DNA of 64,000 nt from Viscum album (GCA_963277665.1 CAUJRU010000141.1:1054001-1118000); one strand, 5' to 3'; shown: positions 10,229 to 21,398, counted from the stretch's first letter. The notes: generated by a model from the letters alone, not told the origin. Translations and numbers: made by a program.

Positions 10229-10235
10229 TATAAAA
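10229..10235 (+). promoter_or_regulatory. TATA box, family L 5' LTR
   Basis: TATAAAA follows CCCCTCTCCTCCCT and precedes GGACACCTCC, a layout like that of family H. The 3' LTR copy is at 16633-16639. Transcription probably starts about 30 bp downstream. Confidence 0.8.
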
Positions 10236-10558
10236 GGACACCTCCTCCCTCTCTTCCTCACACAACATTGAGCCTTCTAGCTCGGCCAAACCCTGAAAAA
10301 ATCCCTTCTCCACTTCCCTAGAATAATCCTAGAGGTTCTGGTCTTCTTCAAAGACCAATCTTAGTTCCCTAAGTGAAGGATTCAAAGAGGCGTTTCAAAG
10401 AAGAGGTAATATCCATTACCGATCTTTTCAATTTCTTTCTTCTTTAACTTCTTCTTCTTTAGTTGTTTCATGAAAAAGTAATAACATCAGTATTACTTAA
10501 ATACTGATATGTTATTATAAATATGAAACAACTCTATTTCACCATCTATCCATCCTAC

Positions 10559-10628
10559 GGAAAAATAAATCACCGCACGTGCGTACGTACGGAATACCGT
10601 CTCCACGGCGTGGTGTAATCTATTTTCC
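10559..10628 (+). other. Family L hairpin 1
   Basis: Arms from GGAAAAATAAATCACCGC to ACGTG, and from CACGGCGTGG to CTATTTTCC, pair with small bulges. They enclose GCGTACGTACGG-AA-TACCGTCTC. The stem sequence is unlike hairpins 2 and 3, but the loop is the same. The 3' LTR copy is at 16963-17032. Confidence 0.75.
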
Positions 10629-10744
10629 ACCACCACCTTATATGGATGGGTATAATGGTGTAAAGAATAACTATACATAGTTATTACAACATAATATTGA
10701 TTCTGATATATTGTATAATCCACTCCAATTCAATTCAATATTTA

Positions 10745-10815
10745 TGGAAATGATATCATCGCTCGTTCGTACGTACGGACTACCGTCTCCACGATGCGAT
10801 GAGATTCATTCTCCA
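10745..10815 (+). other. Family L hairpin 2
   Basis: Arms TGGAAATGAT...CATCGCTCGT and ACGATGCGATG...TTCTCCA pair with bulges around CGTACGTACGG-AC-TACCGTCTCC. In the 3' LTR copy (17149-17219) both sides of the closing base pair have changed (TTCG to TGCG, ACGATG to ACGACG), with pairing kept. Confidence 0.75.
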
Positions 10816-10933
10816 TGTTAACAATTTAAGAATGATTATAAAGTATATATAATAAAAAATAATGAAATATATGACATTATAAAGCTACTGGATTTATTTA
10901 TGTCATCAACTTACTTCCATTCAAGACAATAAG

Positions 10934-10998
10934 GAAAGGAAAACAGCGTTCATGCGTACGTACGGACTACCGTCTCCATGAACGGTGTTTTTCATTTC
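10934..10998 (+). other. Family L hairpin 3
   Basis: Arms GAAAGGAAAACAGCGTTCATG (in two parts: GAAAGGAAAAC, AGCGTTCATG) and CATGAACGGTG...TTTCATTTC enclose GCGTACGTACGG-AC-TACCGTCTC. This stem resembles the family H hairpin (2492-2556). The 3' LTR copy is at 17338-17402. Confidence 0.75.
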
Positions 10999-11281
10999 AT
11001 TTATCTATCTATTATATATATATATATACCGAATATATATGATATATAAATCATATATTATATTCTGGAAGTAAGTAAATCATGATATAAGTAATAATAA
11101 TGTCAAGAACAACAAGTCAAAACACCTACGATAAATGAAACGATTTTACCCAAAACGCTTCTTTAACATGGAGTTTACAAAAGAACGGGTAACATAATGT
11201 CATAAGTGAACCTTATATGATATAATAAAAATGAATATGATTCTGTAATAAGTCAATGAAATTATTTAAACCATTATACAG

Positions 11282-11317
11282 GAGCTTCGGACACGTACAA
11301 AGAAAATCAGACCTAAG
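11282..11317 (+). other. Predicted 36-nt leader exon 2, family L
   Basis: GAGCTTCGG...CAGACCTAAG lies between CAG|GAG and AAG|GTAAGGG. Its length, starting GAG and GACC..AG end agree with the H exon at 2853-2888, although the middle differs. Conserved length with changed sequence supports a real exon. Confidence 0.6.
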
Positions 11318-12383
11318 GTAAGGGAAATATCACAATCTCATTTTTATCCGAGATTTTTTATTCGTAAGTATTTACTGGGGTGTATTTTATTATCCACATC
11401 CATGTTTCATCAATATGTAATATTATTTCCATCCACTTACAATTGTTTAAATCCATTTTTACCCTTCGGTGAGTTTTTAGTAATATGTATGAAAGGAATC
11501 TTTTGTCGTTTTTCGTAAGAGGTACTTTTTGACTTTTCCGAAAAAAGTACGAAGAATGATTTTTTTAACTTATACAGCATGAATGGATTTTTAAAAAATT
11601 ATTTTCAAGAAGCTTCCTTTACAAGTTTTCAAGTTTATTTTTAATCAACTTCTTTTATTTTAAAGTCGTATGACATGTTATGAAAGGAAAAATGTTTTTA
11701 ATGTAGAAAAGATATTTTCCTCAAGAATGGAGTTCAAGTATTTTATCAAAATTATTTTCCATCTAAGATAATAAAAGGGTTCTGTTTTTATCCCTATTAT
11801 TACATGGATTTTATTATGTTGTGATGGAAATATTTTTATGAATTCCTTTATCTTATATGAATTGTTTTATGATGTTATGTTGTTTAAGAATCCCATTTTT
11901 ATTACATGGGTTACGCTATGATGTATGGTTTATGATTATGTGGCACACATAAGAAAGGATTCATTATAAGATGGGTGGGACCTATATCTCCCTCCAATGC
12001 ATTGGGTAAAGATTTTATATCTCATGAGATAGACATGGCTGAAATGGTAGGTTATACCGGTTCAGTGAAATAGGACTGAAACGAGGGTTACTCGATTCAG
12101 AAAGGGACTTTGTCCACTAAGATAGTCTTGGAAATTATTCTTGACTAACAAGAAATGATTCTCTATGATTATGTGTGTATGCCACAAAGTTTCATGTTTT
12201 AAGTTATGATTATTGTGATTTCATTTCACTACTATGATTTATCCCATGTTATGAAATTATGCTCTCTTTTACAGGTTAAGATTTCCAAAAGTTATGTTCT
12301 TATGAATATGATGTGATTGATTTTTCTTTTGTATACCCTTACTGAGCATTTGAGCTCACCCTTTTATGTTTTCTTTTCCCCAG
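11318..12383 (+). other. Predicted leader intron 2, family L
   Basis: The donor is GTAAGGG; the acceptor is TTTTCCCCAG|GATATAAAG, at the same place relative to CTTACTGAGC as in family H. An earlier acceptor, CTCTTTTACAG (ending 12274), is also good, so 3' site choice is open. A second GTAAG sequence lies 197 bp after the donor (11515), echoing the H unit spacing. Confidence 0.4.
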
Positions 12384-12590
12384 GATATAAAGAAATGTTT
12401 TAGGTAAAAAAAAGGGAAGATCTTTATGGGAGATATTGAAGATCTTTCACCACGATTAGAAGATTACGTTCTGAGTTTCCAAAGACACTAAACTATTAAG
12501 ATCCTTGTGTGTGTGTGTTTTTGTTATGTACTAACTATTCCGCAAAAGTAATGTAAAGTCTATGTACGTCAGGATTCGGGTCTCTACAGT

Positions 12591-12601
12591 TGGTATCAGA
12601 G
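12591..12601 (+). promoter_or_regulatory. Primer binding site, family L
   Basis: TGGTATCAGAG lies two bases after the LTR end (CTCTACA-GT), the same spacing and sequence as in family H. It is complementary to initiator methionine tRNA. Confidence 0.9.
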
Positions 12602-12671
12602 GAAAGGTTTAGTCAACCTTTGGAAACTAGGATGCGAGAACTTTAGTGAGATCCCTAGAGATATTTATAAG

Positions 12672-12842
12672 GTATGTCTAGGGATTTCCCTAAGGTTAAG
12701 TATACGTATAGGTTATAGTACTAGAACTACGCTAACGATCATAGAATTAAACCTAAGATGTTAGATATTGAAGGTACTCCCCCTTTATTATGTTTTCCCT
12801 AGCATGATTTTTGCCTCTCACACTATTTTTTTTGGGTTTTAG
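12672..12842 (+). other. Predicted 171-bp intron before zinc-knuckle ORF
   Basis: The donor ATAAG|GTATGTC and the acceptor TTTTTTGGGTTTTAG, 3 nt before the ATG, are both good plant splice sites. Splicing would bring the primer-site exon close to the start codon. It matches the 82-bp candidate introns of family H. Confidence 0.45.
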
Positions 12843-12845
12843 AAA

Positions 12846-13370
12846 ATGGCTGGAAACAAGATGATTCACTATAATGGAGGATATGATGGACAATGGAATG
12901 ATATTCTTCATAATGAAATGGGATTTGGAAGTCCAAACATCATTATTATGCCGAATCAGCAATCTCATAATATGATCAATAAAGTAAAATTTGGTAAGTT
13001 TCCTGACTCGGCTAATAAGAGAAAGATGGAGTTTCATGATGATCATAGAGGAAAGAAAGTTCAATTTCCCCTATGTAAATCATGTGGGAAGAGGCATCAA
13101 GGAGAATGTTTCAAAGGAACTGGAAGATGCTTTGGGTGTGGAAAAGAAGGACACAAATCAAGTAAATGCAAAGGAAAAGGTTCATTTAACAACATGGATG
13201 AGGATAATGGTATTGCTACGACATCAACAATGGTTAAATGTTTTAAATGTGGAATGTGCGGGCATTATGCAAACCAATGCCCTAAGGGAAAGTCTCATGA
13301 AGATAATCAGTATGGTCGTATGGGAAGTATTTATGTGGATGATGATGAAGAGACTACAAATGATATATGA
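12846..13370 (+). CDS. Stand-alone zinc-knuckle (nucleocapsid-like) protein, 174 aa
   Basis: This intact ORF has an in-frame stop (TAG) two codons before the ATG, so the start is well set. Residues 1-75 are Asn/Met-rich and basic with no recognisable capsid fold. Then come three CCHC-type knuckles: a shortened CX2CX3HX3C (about 77-88), CX2CX4HX4C (about 95-108) and CX2CX4HX4C (about 132-145). An acidic tail (DDDEE) ends the protein. The first two knuckles, with GEC and CFGCGKEGH, resemble Gag nucleocapsid of Tekay/Del-type chromoviruses, where a capsid domain of some 200+ residues normally precedes them. Here capsid and pol are missing. It may bind element RNA and help packaging into another element's particles; that role is inferred. 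It is the only convincing protein gene in the window. Confidence 0.8.
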   Translation: MAGNKMIHYNGGYDGQWNDILHNEMGFGSPNIIIMPNQQSHNMINKVKFGKFPDSANKRKMEFHDDHRGKKVQFPLCKSCGKRHQGECFKGTGRCFGCGKEGHKSSKCKGKGSFNNMDEDNGIATTSTMVKCFKCGMCGHYANQCPKGKSHEDNQYGRMGSIYVDDDEETTNDI

Positions 13371-13987
13371 GATGAAAGAATTGTTGAAGCTCGGTCAATG
13401 GTTTAAGAATGTAGTGGAATGATTACATGTTCATCATGTGTAATGTTGTATAAGTAATCTCATGGTACTGTAGAATAAAGAGACATGTAAGGATTGTTAC
13501 ACTGTTGTCTGATTAATGTTACCAGTATCCATGAAAGGTTATTCAGATATTTTTGGAATGTAGATGATATGCACATAATGAAGGGATAAAGAGAAAATTA
13601 AATGTTTGATAGTATTCATGAGCTCATGATTGATATAAGGACTAAGTGATATCATGGTTTGAATATATAGAATTTTGAGGATTTTGGTATGTGGAAAGAG
13701 TTAAATTTTAATAGAATTCATGTTTTCAATAAGGTTCAATGGGTATTCAAGAGAGTACAAGATTAAGGCCTTTTAAAGTTTGGAATGTGACCAACAAGAT
13801 ATATCTTATGATATATGGGGATCAACGATGGTATTAAATCTCTGGTAATCGTTTTCACTATGTTATGAGAGTGGACTGCAGTATTATGGATAAGCCTAAA
13901 GATTGGAATGGATTATGTTGGACATAAGTTAGTATTGTTTAAGGATAGAAGTTTTTTCGATATTATTGATGGGATCTTATAGTAATA
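13371..13987 (+). other. Non-coding interior of family L
   Basis: AT-rich sequence between the zinc-knuckle ORF and the tRNA-like insertion. No frame of useful length and no pol motif was seen. It probably marks where the missing polyprotein was deleted. Confidence 0.6.
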
Positions 13988-13995
13988 TAGTTTTA

Positions 13996-14130
13996 GAAAA
14001 AGGACAACCTGCAGGACGGGCGACAGCCCATCGCGTCGGACAAGGCTGTAGGAATCGAACCCACAACCGAAGTGTGACTGGCCTTTATCGCCTACCACTG
14101 GCCTATAGGAAGTCCCTGTTTAGTAGAAAC
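13996..14130 (-). mobile_element. tRNA-like, SINE-like insertion in family L interior
   Basis: The minus strand carries a B box (GGTTCGATTCC, 14051-14061) and an A-box-like TAGGCCAGTGG (14095-14105). It is flanked by TAGTTTTA on both sides (13988-13995 and 14131-14138), which fits an 8-bp target duplication. The family H copies sit between related TAGTTT flanks at the corresponding interior position. A single insertion before the families split is the simplest account. Confidence 0.6.
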
Positions 14131-14541
14131 TAGTTTTATTATATTAAGCAGTATGATAGATGAAGTATAAGTCCATTTTAGGAACCATATATGATTAATC
14201 TCACTATAGAATGACTTATGTATATTTAATAACTTTTTCTAACCTTTTGTTTGAGACAGATGGAATGACCCGTCATTCTATCACATAATCTGCTAACACT
14301 TCACGAATAACAAATTCAACGTCATTTATTTAAGAGATGAAGTGGAAATTGTTCAAGGCACGAACAACAGTGAGATTGTTCCAAAATAAAGTAAGTAATT
14401 ATTCTAATTCAAATTTTCAACTTTAGGGAAATGATCTTGAAAACCAAAAATGTTGTCCTAGTGATCTTATACCTGATGAATCAGATGGTACCTTAGATCG
14501 TCACAAATTTATGGCTTTGTGATTGTTGGCTTTTCCATAGC

Positions 14542-14572
14542 CATGTTCTCTACCACTCTCCATCAGAACATG
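14542..14572 (+). other. Conserved stem-loop, family L interior
   Basis: CATGTTCT and AGAACATG form a perfect 8-bp stem around CTACCACTCTCCATC-type loop sequence. It matches the family H stem-loop at 6403-6433. Upstream, TCACAAA and TTTGTGA (14497-14521) form another stem, like ATCACAAGTTTGTGAT in family H. Confidence 0.55.
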
Positions 14573-14777
14573 ATGGTTAGATTTCTCTTCCATATCCATA
14601 TTTTCACCTATGTGGAAACCCAGTGATTAGTTTATTTGGGTAATCGTTATATTTCATACGTTAGTTTTTAAAGCCAAGTTTTGGTATTCCTTTTTACGAT
14701 GTGGGTTTCTATTAAAGAAACTTTCGAATAGTAAACTATTTATAACCCCGACGAATTTCGAGGGCGAAATTCATTTT

Positions 14778-14790
14778 AAGTGGGGTAGAA
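14778..14790 (+). promoter_or_regulatory. Polypurine tract, family L
   Basis: AAGTGGGGTAGAA lies immediately before the 3' LTR start TGTAACAG. It contains two T residues and is weaker than the family H tract. Confidence 0.75.
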
Positions 14791-17700
14791 TGTAACAGCC
14801 CGAGATTTTATGAAAACTATTCTTTTTAATTTTATTAATTTCTTGTGTTGTACGCTACACCAAAAGAAGCTTGCACAACACGCATCCTTGACTTTCCTTG
14901 CACTACACGCAATCTCAACCTTCCTCGATAGCGTGTGTAGTACGCAATACTGAGTTTCACGAAACAACGATATGCTATTAAAATATTATTAAAACTAGTC
15001 GTTATGAATAGTAATAACCACTTTTTAAATTTTAGAAAATTTAGCTCTCAAAATGGACTTCATTTTTGGATTCGGAGTATCGAATTTAGCCTAAGGTGAA
15101 ATTTTGGTACTTTTCGGATAACTTTCATATTCTGATGAATAGTGAAAATTACTAAATTATAATTAAAAACAACTTTTTTTAATCGAAATAATTAATAGTG
15201 ATAAATTATTAATTTTAGTGGTTTTAAAGTATATTTAGAATATATTTTTACAATTTAATACAATGTTGGTCATTAGATGTAATTTTACATTTAAACCAGA
15301 CATAATCAAGTGTCAATCTTTTGATAGATATTGTTTCTTAAAAACACGCTATTTGTTTTAACAGCGGGATTTAATTATAAAATTAATTAATGCAACTTCT
15401 ATGTTATGAATTTGGTAAAATAGAATTCATTTTTGAATTCGGAATATGAAATATAGCTTAGGATGAAATTTTGGCATTGTTCTGAAAAACATCAATTTTT
15501 GATGAATAGTGAAACTACTAAGTGGTAGTTAAAAAAACTGAATTTTTCATAAAACTTAATTTTACCGCTTCTGTGAATGGAATTTCAAAAATCCGAGACA
15601 CACGGTTGATGTCAGTAAGTAAAATGTGGTTCAATGAGATGAAAATAATTTTTGGTGAATAGTAACTTTTTACTTTTATTTACCACGGTTAAAAGTAAAT
15701 TGGGTAATTAAGGGTAAGAATGATATTAATATTACCCTAACACATGTCCTAATTCTATTGGACAAGTTTATCTCGACCAAAAACAACCTTAAGTGTAAAA
15801 TATTATCATTTAGGCCCACTTGGATTAGATTAGGACATTTATTATTATTTAATTCAAAGAAAAGTTAAAAGAGTTAAAATCAAAGAATATTTACTAAAAC
15901 ATTTTTAATATAGGGTTATACATAAGATAAATTCGATTGTAAATATTCATTAGAAAGATAAAAAGATTTTTTACATAATGATATTTTATTTATAATTTTT
16001 AGACTTTAAATAAATTAATTTATTTATGACACAACGATGATGCAGTAATTACACTTTTAAAGAAATATTAACATAATTGATGTGATAAATACTCAAATGA
16101 ATGTAATTTGAGATTTTTTATGAATTCCACTAATTTTTTAGGTTACTATGATATATTAGTGTTTATTTAATCAACTTGGTTAGAACATATAATTCTGTTA
16201 TGACTTTCACAAAAATCATATATCAAATAGTGTCAAAATTGACACAAAATAGTTTTTAAATAAAATAAAATATTATTAATTGTTATTTTATTCCTAAAAA
16301 TCTAAGGTTCGTCCAAATTACTTAGATAAGAATATATATATTAATAATAAACAATTTGGGGTTCGTTTGGCATATTATAGTAAGTGTATTAGCCATATAG
16401 TGAAAGAAAACAAAAAGACACGGTAAAAGTTAAATTATTTAACTTAGAGTTAAATCTAATTGATAAGGTTAAAATAATACCCTAAACTTGTCTAAATCTT
16501 ATTGGTTGATAGGATTTCGACCCATCCCCACTTTAGCGTCGAAATAAGACCCTTTGGAACCATTATAAACCGATTTTGACTTTAATATAAAATAATATTT
16601 TGAGATATTCCTAAGGTGCCCCTCTCCTCCCTTATAAAAGGACACCTCCTCCCTCTCTTCCTCACACAACATTGAGCCTTTTAGCTCGGCCAAACCCTGC
16701 CAAAATCCCTTCTCCACTTCCCTAGAATAATCCTAGAGGTTCTAGTCTTCTTCAAAGACCAATCTTAGTTCCCTAAGTGAATGATTCAAAGAGGCGTTTC
16801 AAAGAAGAGGTAATATCCATTACCGATCTTTTCAATTTCTTTCTTCTTCAACTTCTTCTTCTTTAGTTGTTTCATGAAAAAGTAATAACATCAGTATTAC
16901 TTACATACTCATATGTTATTATAAATATGAAACCACCCTATTTCACCATCTATCCATCCTACGGAAAAAGAAATCACCGCACGTGCGTACGTACGGAATA
17001 CCGTCTCCACGCCGTGGTGTAATCTATTTTCCACCACCACCTTACATGGATGGGTATAATGGTGTAAAGAATAACTATACATAGTTATTACAACATCATA
17101 TTGATTCTGATATATTTTATAATCCACTCCAATTCAATTCAATATTTATGGAAATGATATCATCGCTCGTGCGTACGTACGGACTACCGTCTCCACGACG
17201 CGATGAGATTCATTCTCCATGTTAACCATTTAAGAATGATTATAAAGTATATATAAGAAAAAATAATGAAATATATGACATTATAAAGCTACTGGATTTA
17301 TGTATTTCATCAACTTACTTCCATTCAAGACAATAAGGAAAGGAAAACAACGTTCATGCGTACGTACGGACTACCGTCTCCATGAACAGTGTTTTTCATT
17401 TCATTTATCTATCTATTATATATATATATACTGAATATATATGATATATAAATCATATTTTATATTCTGGAAGTAAGTAAATCATGATATAAGTAATAAT
17501 AATGTCAATAACAACAAGTCAAAACACCTACGATAAATGAAACGATTTTACCCAAAACGCTTCTTTAACATGGAGTTTACAAAAGAACGGGTAACATAAT
17601 GTCATAAGTGAACCATATATGATATCATAACAATTAATATGATTCTGTAATAAGTCAATGACATTATTTAAACCATTATACAGGAGCTTCGGACACGTAC

Positions 17701-18990
17701 AAAGCAAATCGGACCTAAGGTAAGGGAAATATCACAATCTCATTTTTATCCGAGATTATTTATTCGTAAGTATTTAATGGGGTGTATTTTATCATCCACA
17801 TCCATGTTTCATCAATATGTAATATTATTTCCATCCACTTACAATTGTTTAAATCCATTTTTACCCTTCGTTGAGTTTTTAGTAATATGTATGAAAGGAA
17901 TCTTTTGTCGTTTTTCGTACGAGGTACTTTTTGACTTTTCTGACAAAAGTACGAAGAATGATTTTTTTAACTTATACAGCATGAATGGATTTTTAAAACA
18001 TTATTTTCAAGAACATTCCTTTACAAGTTTTCAAGTTTATTTTTAATCAACTTCTTTTATTTTAAAGTCGTATGACATGTTATGAAAGGAAAAATGTTTT
18101 TAAAGTAGAAAGGATATTTTCCTCAAGAATGGAGTTCAAGTATTTTATCAAAATTATTTTTCATCTAAAATAATAAAAGGGTTCTGTTTTTATCCCTATT
18201 ATTACATGGATTTGATTATGTTGTGATGGAAACATTTTTATGAATTCCTTTATCTTATATGAATTGTTTTATGATGTCATGTTGTTTAAGAATCCCATTT
18301 TTATTACATGGGTTACGCTATGATGTATGGTTTATGATTATGTGGCACACATAAGAAAGGATTCATTATAAGATGGGTGGGACCTATATCTCCCTCCAAT
18401 GCATTGGGTAAAGATTTTATATCTCATGAGATAGACATGGCTGAAATGGTAGGTTATACCGGTTCAGTGAAACAGGACTGAAACGAGGGTTACTCGATTC
18501 AGAAAGGGACTTTGTCCACTAAGATAGTCTTGGAAATTAGTCTTGACTAACAAGAAATGATTCTCTATGATTATGTGTGTATGCCACAAAGTTTCATGTT
18601 TTAAGTTATGATTATTGTGATTTCATTTCACTACTATGATTTATCCCATGTTATGAAATTATGCTCTCTTTTGCAGGTTAAGATTTCCAAAAGTTATGTT
18701 CTTATGAATATGATGTGATTGATTTTTCTTTTGTATACCCTTACTGAGAATTTGAGCTCACCCTTTTATGTTTTATTTTCCCCAGGATATAAATAAAGGT
18801 TTTAGGTAAAAAAAAGGGAAGATCTTTATGGGAGATATTGAGGATCTTTCACCACGATTAGAAGATTACGTTCCGAGTTTCCAAAGACACTAAACTATTA
18901 CGATCCTTGTGTGTGTGTGTTTTTGTTATGTACTAAGTATTCTGCAAAAGTAATGTAAAGTATATGTACGTCAGGCTTCGGGTCTCTACA
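14791..18990 (+). repeat. 3' LTR of family L
   Basis: It starts TGTAACAGCCCGAG and ends GGGTCTCTACA, followed by the target duplicate GAATC. It keeps the TATA box (16633), the three hairpins and all predicted splice sites of the 5' copy. Small substitutions are scattered throughout with no large rearrangement. Confidence 0.93.
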
Positions 18991-21398
18991 GAATCCTTTC
19001 AAAGGAAGCCTTTAGGCTCAAATCAAAAGGAGTTACACTTTTAAAGGTAATTCACTCTCTCATGTTCATTTGTTTTATTTTGCTTCTCCAACCCCCTAAA
19101 CTCTTTTTATTTACTTCTTTTGTAACAAAACCAGTATCTTAAATATACTAGGATGTTTTTATAAGATTTATTCGAGCTACACTCTCACACAACTACATCA
19201 AATGGTTAAAGAACATACGGTTTCCGTGGATGGTGTAATTCTGCCTCCCGAAACGATGATTGTTCAATACTCATTTAACACCTTCAAAGGTGGCCATTAT
19301 GATGTCACTATTTTTATATATGATATATAATATGTTTATGTTTTATTTATGCTTCTGTATTTTTCATTTTTGTCTTACCTTTATGGCTTCCATTATGGGT
19401 ATACGCGATATCTTCATTTTAGGAAGTGCGGACTACCGCCCCCTCAAAGTGATTTGATTCGTTAAGTACCATATGTGGGATGTATAAAGGATGGAACTAT
19501 GATATTATATATTATATTATACTGGAATTATAATATACCTTTATATCATTATTATTCCATTCTATAAAATACGAAATAGAAATGAAAGTAGCGTTCATGC
19601 GTACGTACGGCTTACCGTCTCCATGAACGGTGCATTTCATTTCTTACCTCTAAATAATTATGTAATGTTATAAATGCATGAATGTACTGGATATATATGA
19701 AATATATGATATCTAAATAATTAATACAATTCTGGATATAATAAACATTTGGCCACACGAACAACATGTAATTGTAAGAAGTCCACTTTCGACTTAAGAA
19801 CCAAATATCGGCAAAACCAATATTATTAACTTAAATGATTACATAATGTTTATGACATGGTAATAAGTGGTATAAAAGTAATAATTAACTTGAAAAAGGT
19901 TATTAAGGAAGTAGAAATTAACTCATGTTTACTATTCAGGAGATTAAAGAACGATCGAGTCAAGTCGGACCCGAGGTAAGGGATCCTACAACTCTCTTTC
20001 TTTTTAAGTACACTCTTTTATGTCATTTATTTTAAGCTCATCTTTCTTATGATTTGGATGTTATTTTATATTAAATTTACTGTAATTTTTATGTTCATGA
20101 GATTAGAGACCCTATTCTCTCTCATCAATCCATTTTGGAAGTTTTGAGTGGCGCCGTTAGGCTGCCGAACTTTCGTAAGAGATCAAACCTCTCTCTTTCT
20201 TTTTAAGTACTCTCCTTTATGTCACTTCTTTTAAACTCCTCCTTGCAATGTTGGGGGATTTTCTTTTATATTACACTTGCTGTAACTTCTATTGTAATAT
20301 GATGGGATACTCTATTTGATCTCATCAATCCATATTCGGAAGTTTTATGTGGCGTCGTTAGGCTGCTGAGTTTTCGTAAGGGATTTTTCATCTCACTTTT
20401 ATTCCCGTGAGATTTATGCTACATTTGCCACAAATTCCATTGAGTGGTGTATGTACTGCCCATTATTCTACTCTTTATGTAATATAATTTCGTTTATGAG
20501 TATTTACATCAATGACCTATTGTCTTTCTTTCATGGGGTGTATGTTTTGAAAGATACCCAAGTCGGTAAGGGAACCTTTCACCCTCCTCTTTTTTAAAAG
20601 ACTTCTTTTATTGGGTCTTTTAATTTACATATTTTTATGTTGGGATATGTTCTCATACATCCTTATTGATGAAAATTTTATGTACAAGTGATGAGATACA
20701 CTTTTTATCTCTCATCAACTCATTTTGATGTGATGCCGTTAGGCTGTCAAGGGAACTTTTTAACCCAATTTCGATTTCTTTGGGTTCAACTTGTAGTCAT
20801 TGAATATGTCATCCATTGAATATGTGTGAATGACATTTTATTGTTTTACACTTAATATCCACTTATATTGGGTGTATATATATTTGTCACACATATTTTT
20901 GAGATTTATTTGTCCTTAATTTAAGGATACCTTCTTTATAAGGGATTTCATCACATTTGACATTTCTATTGGGGGTTCATTGTTGTTATGCACCAATTCA
21001 CTCTTATATGGTGTATATACTGTCCTTTGGAGTATTATATCATGAATCCTTTTATTCTCATGATATTATAAAGTTATGACTAAATGTTATTCCTCGATTA
21101 TTGTATTCAAGTGTCTCTAATTTTGGTAAAACCCCTTTAACCAAAATATTGTTTTAAATGTTTTAATTATTTGTTCTTATTAATATCCATGTTTTCAAAA
21201 TGGTTTTAAGGATTTATTTATATGGATATTAATGGTTTAAAATTTTAAAATCTTCAAGGTGGTATGGGACACTTTGATTAAAAAATCTCTTTATTAAATG
21301 TTTTAAATGGTTTTGGAAATGGTTTCTTTTTGAATGAATTCATTATTTCAATATCCTAAAATGTTATATTGTGATTGAAATGTGGAAATGTTATGTTT
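18991..21398 (+). repeat. 3' LTR of family H, part 2
   Basis: It resumes the H LTR at GAATCCTTTC and continues through intron 1 (hairpin 19579-19643), exon 2 and the tandem units. It stops at ATGTTATGTTT, where the 5' LTR goes on (4311). U3 sequence of another LTR follows, so the last 600 bp or so are lost. Confidence 0.85.

Larger units (their letters stand above)
10406..11281 (+). other. Predicted leader intron 1, family L
   Basis: The donor is AAGAG|GTAATAT and the acceptor CCATTATACAG|GAG, giving 876 bp. Position and boundaries match the 893-bp H intron that one copy has lost cleanly. All three long hairpins lie within it. The 3' LTR has the same sites. Confidence 0.6.
8387..12588 (+). 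repeat. 5' LTR of family L
   Basis: It starts TCTAACAGCCCGAG where the 3' LTR has TGTAACAG, so the terminal TG is mutated to TC. It ends ...GGGTCTCTACA. U3 contains a decayed internal duplication (8637-8735 and 9010-9110 share CTTCATTTTTG.ATTCGGA and GATGAATAGTG). The TATA box is at 10229. Downstream are two predicted introns, three long hairpins and a (TG)n run near 12505. Confidence 0.92.
8387..18990 (+). mobile_element. Family L: complete non-autonomous LTR retrotransposon (LARD-like)
   Basis: It has two LTRs of 4202 and 4200 bp, a primer site (12591), a 2202-bp interior, a purine tract and a target duplication. Only one protein is encoded, a 174-residue zinc-knuckle polypeptide; no protease, polymerase or integrase is present. 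LTRs longer than 4 kb around a short interior match the class called LARDs. The LTRs differ at about six sites in their first 200 bp, so the insertion is moderately old. It shares leader layout, hairpins, the tRNA-like insertion and interior stem-loops with family H, so the two are related. Confidence 0.92.
396..21398 (+). mobile_element. Family H non-autonomous LTR retrotransposon, split by nested element
   Basis: The order is 5' LTR (396-4982), primer site (4985-4995), a 1.65-kb interior, purine tract (6617-6632) and 3' LTR (6633-8386 plus 18991-21398), with family L inserted in the 3' LTR. Aligning the two LTRs by eye shows the 5' LTR lacks about its first 260 bp, and the 3' LTR lacks about the last 600 bp beyond 21398. 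Full LTR length is therefore about 4.8 kb. The interior has only a 56-codon Gag-like start and a tRNA-like insertion, and no pol. It must have been mobilised by proteins from another element; a Tekay/Del chromovirus is likely given the tail at 55955. Confidence 0.85.

Noticed and set aside
12753..13422. Overlapping frames around the zinc-knuckle ORF (12991-13422 +, 12753-13064 -)
   Set aside because: They are shadows of the 12846-13370 frame and lack cysteine-histidine motifs or any other recognisable feature.
19260..19457. Repeated 65-codon frame inside intron 1
   Set aside because: It begins at TTG and lies wholly within the predicted intron over the hairpins. It is not a credible plant coding sequence.
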